DNA from: an uncultured bacterium
Lineage (GTDB): Bacteria > Verrucomicrobiota > Verrucomicrobiia > Opitutales > Intestinicryptomonadaceae
Reading direction: 5' to 3'
Assembly (NCBI GenBank): GCA_905214995.1
Contig: CAJMOT010000074.1
Span: 1 to 11,308 of the forward strand
Length of the DNA: 11,308 bases
Shown: piece after piece, positions 9,988 to 11,308 of the stretch
How positions within the stretch are numbered: the stretch's first letter is position 1
Layout of the letters: every line of letters begins with the position of its first letter
Notes under the pieces: generated by a model
The model's database searches: none
What the model was told of the DNA's origin: nothing
The model's input: only the letters and a program-made list of their open reading frames with translations
Translations under genes and position numbers: made by a program

Positions 9988-11308
9988 ATGAAAAAGATAT
10001 TCCAATCGTTTTCGCTGTTCGTCGTTTTCCATATTTCCGCATATGCGGCGGCGCAGGAAAACACATATTATATATGGGCGGGAGCCACTGCCGTATACGG
10101 GGAAGCCAATCCTCTCAATTCGGAAAGTTGGAGCGTTTCGGACACTGAATACGCAGCGCCTCCGGAAGGGACCGACATGAATTCGCCCGACGCCAACTGG
10201 GTGTTCGACTACGGGGCGTATCTGCCCGTTTCCGGAAGGCAGGACAACATCTATTACAGGATCGGAACTTCAATGTTCCAGGTGAACTCCATTTCGATAA
10301 TAAACCACGACGCCGCGGACACCGGATATTGGGCGAGCGACGGCTTTCACGAGACGGGGGGTTCCACGGGAATAAAGCTCGTTTCAAGCGTTTCAAATCC
10401 ATACTGGAACATCGGCGCATTCACGTATACCGGCGCGGCCGGTTCTTGGGACAGGGGAGTCCAGCTTGCCTCGGCGAATACCGACGCGGCGCAGGCGGAA
10501 GTCGCCGTGGGCGAGATGAACATAGGCTATGGGGAAAATACGACAAGTTTCAACATAGGCTCCGACGCCGCCGGAACGGTCTACGCCACGATAGACGAGG
10601 GCGACACGCACGCGGGGGACGCCGTTAGACTCTCGGATTCCTCCGGCCCGAAACGCCTTACCGTTACGGGAGATTTCAACATACACGGCAACGCCACCGT
10701 GAATATGAACGTTTGGGACAACGCCGCTGACGCCGTCCATTCCGAGAGCGTCCCCGACGTCGCAATCGACGGAATCGTAAACATGACGCGAAATTCGTCG
10801 GGCAAAAGCCCCACCTGGAACCTGTTAAGCAGGAGTTCCACCGTAACTTGGGCAAACGGCGATCCGGCGGTGCCGGCTACCGACACATATATAAGAATCG
10901 GCGGCTTGCGGGGAGAGGGAACGGTGTCAAACAACTCGCGGACGCTTGAAGCGAGCGCGGTAAAGCTGATATTCGCCAACGAGACCGACTGCGAATTTTC
11001 GGGCGCATTCACCGAAAACCGCTCTGACGCCGTAAAAACCGTCATGAGCGTAAAGATGGCGGGACAAGACGGCGCCAGACAGATAATCCGCGCCGACGCC
11101 GCGTTTACGGGCGGAGTGGAAGTGGAGAGCGGCGTCCTCATTATTCACAGCACGTCGGCTCTCGGGAAGCTCGTCATGACGGGCGGCGGGTTCGGAGGCA
11201 TAGACGGCGGGGTAACGGTATCCTCCGCCGAATGGCTCGGCGGCGACATAATATTTTACAATGCGGACGCGATGTACGGGGGGCTCGCCGACAAGATAAC
11301 GGTTGAGG
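9988..11308 (+). CDS. Exported beta-rich protein (partial), paralog of the PEP-CTERM protein
   Basis: The ATG at 9988 opens a frame with no stop for 440 codons; it runs off the window. A signal peptide occupies about residues 1-22 (MKKIFQSFSLFVVFHISAYA), followed by a Gly/Ser/Thr/Asn-rich body of short beta strands. Residues 373-401 (TGGVEVESGVLIIHSTSALG, then KLVMTGGGF) match the autotransporter-associated beta-strand repeat pattern of surface beta-helix proteins. Blocks align with the 603-2045 protein: IRIGGLRGEGTVSNN (302 on) with VRVGGIDGTGIVRNN, LIFAN (327-331) with LVFSN, and DGARQIIR with DATQTIRQ. The C-terminus is outside the window, so a PEP-CTERM tag is expected by homology but not seen. 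Transcribed divergently from the CBM-like gene. No Shine-Dalgarno sequence. The ligand is unknown. Confidence 0.85.
   Translation, partial: MKKIFQSFSLFVVFHISAYAAAQENTYYIWAGATAVYGEANPLNSESWSVSDTEYAAPPEGTDMNSPDANWVFDYGAYLPVSGRQDNIYYRIGTSMFQVNSISIINHDAADTGYWASDGFHETGGSTGIKLVSSVSNPYWNIGAFTYTGAAGSWDRGVQLASANTDAAQAEVAVGEMNIGYGENTTSFNIGSDAAGTVYATIDEGDTHAGDAVRLSDSSGPKRLTVTGDFNIHGNATVNMNVWDNAADAVHSESVPDVAIDGIVNMTRNSSGKSPTWNLLSRSSTVTWANGDPAVPATDTYIRIGGLRGEGTVSNNSRTLEASAVKLIFANETDCEFSGAFTENRSDAVKTVMSVKMAGQDGARQIIRADAAFTGGVEVESGVLIIHSTSALGKLVMTGGGFGGIDGGVTVSSAEWLGGDIIFYNADAMYGGLADKITVE

Overview
The window is GC-rich (roughly 55-60 percent) and looks like a chromosome segment from a member of the Verrucomicrobiota, most plausibly an Opitutae/Opitutales-type bacterium. 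Three things suggest this: a PEP-CTERM surface protein with its own C-terminal sorting tag plus a related partial paralog, the linkage ileS - dksA/traR-like - lspA, and a DUF4832-type sugar-active protein relic of a kind I associate with this phylum. The lineage call is inference from family knowledge; no marker phylogeny could be run.

Layout. 1-474 (minus): a degraded DUF4832-type protein gene with a frameshift after the signal peptide and an apparent large internal deletion. 554-583: a strong bidirectional terminator. 603-2045 (minus): an exported PEP-CTERM protein with its own promoter. 2046-2422: a gene-free, hairpin-rich spacer. 2423-8231 (minus): a tightly packed run made of a periplasmic coiled-coil protein, isoleucyl-tRNA synthetase, a long-tailed DksA/TraR-like protein, signal peptidase II and a PfkB sugar kinase. 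Junctions are 67 bp, a 4-bp ATGA overlap, 12 bp and an 11-bp overlap, so they are probably one transcription unit. 8232-8318: a short divergent control region with an inverted repeat that holds a TTGCCT -35-like box on each strand. 8319-8438 (plus): a 39-residue lipoprotein. 8439-9205: a long stretch without a convincing gene but full of inverted repeats, ending in a terminator. 9206-9601 (minus): a small protein with a Lys/Ala-rich tail and a CBM48-like domain. 9602-9987: an AT-richer divergent spacer with promoters in both directions. 9988-11308 (plus, runs off the window): a second beta-rich exported protein, paralogous to the first.

How the genes fit together. The core operon joins translation (IleRS), transcription control (DksA-like), lipoprotein maturation (LspA) and sugar entry into metabolism (PfkB kinase). 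The divergent lipoprotein gene would supply an LspA substrate. The flanking genes (two surface beta-helix proteins, a relic of a carbohydrate-active protein, a carbohydrate-binding-like small protein) suggest a glycan-oriented lifestyle.

No CRISPR array, insertion sequence, tRNA, rRNA or complete new defence-type system is visible. The items most worth a second look are the internally deleted and frameshifted relic, the DksA-like protein with a histone-H1-like tail and half-lost zinc finger, the matching Lys/Ala tail on the CBM-like protein, the 39-residue lipoprotein with its inverted-repeat promoter region, and the structured gene-free stretch at 8440-9180.
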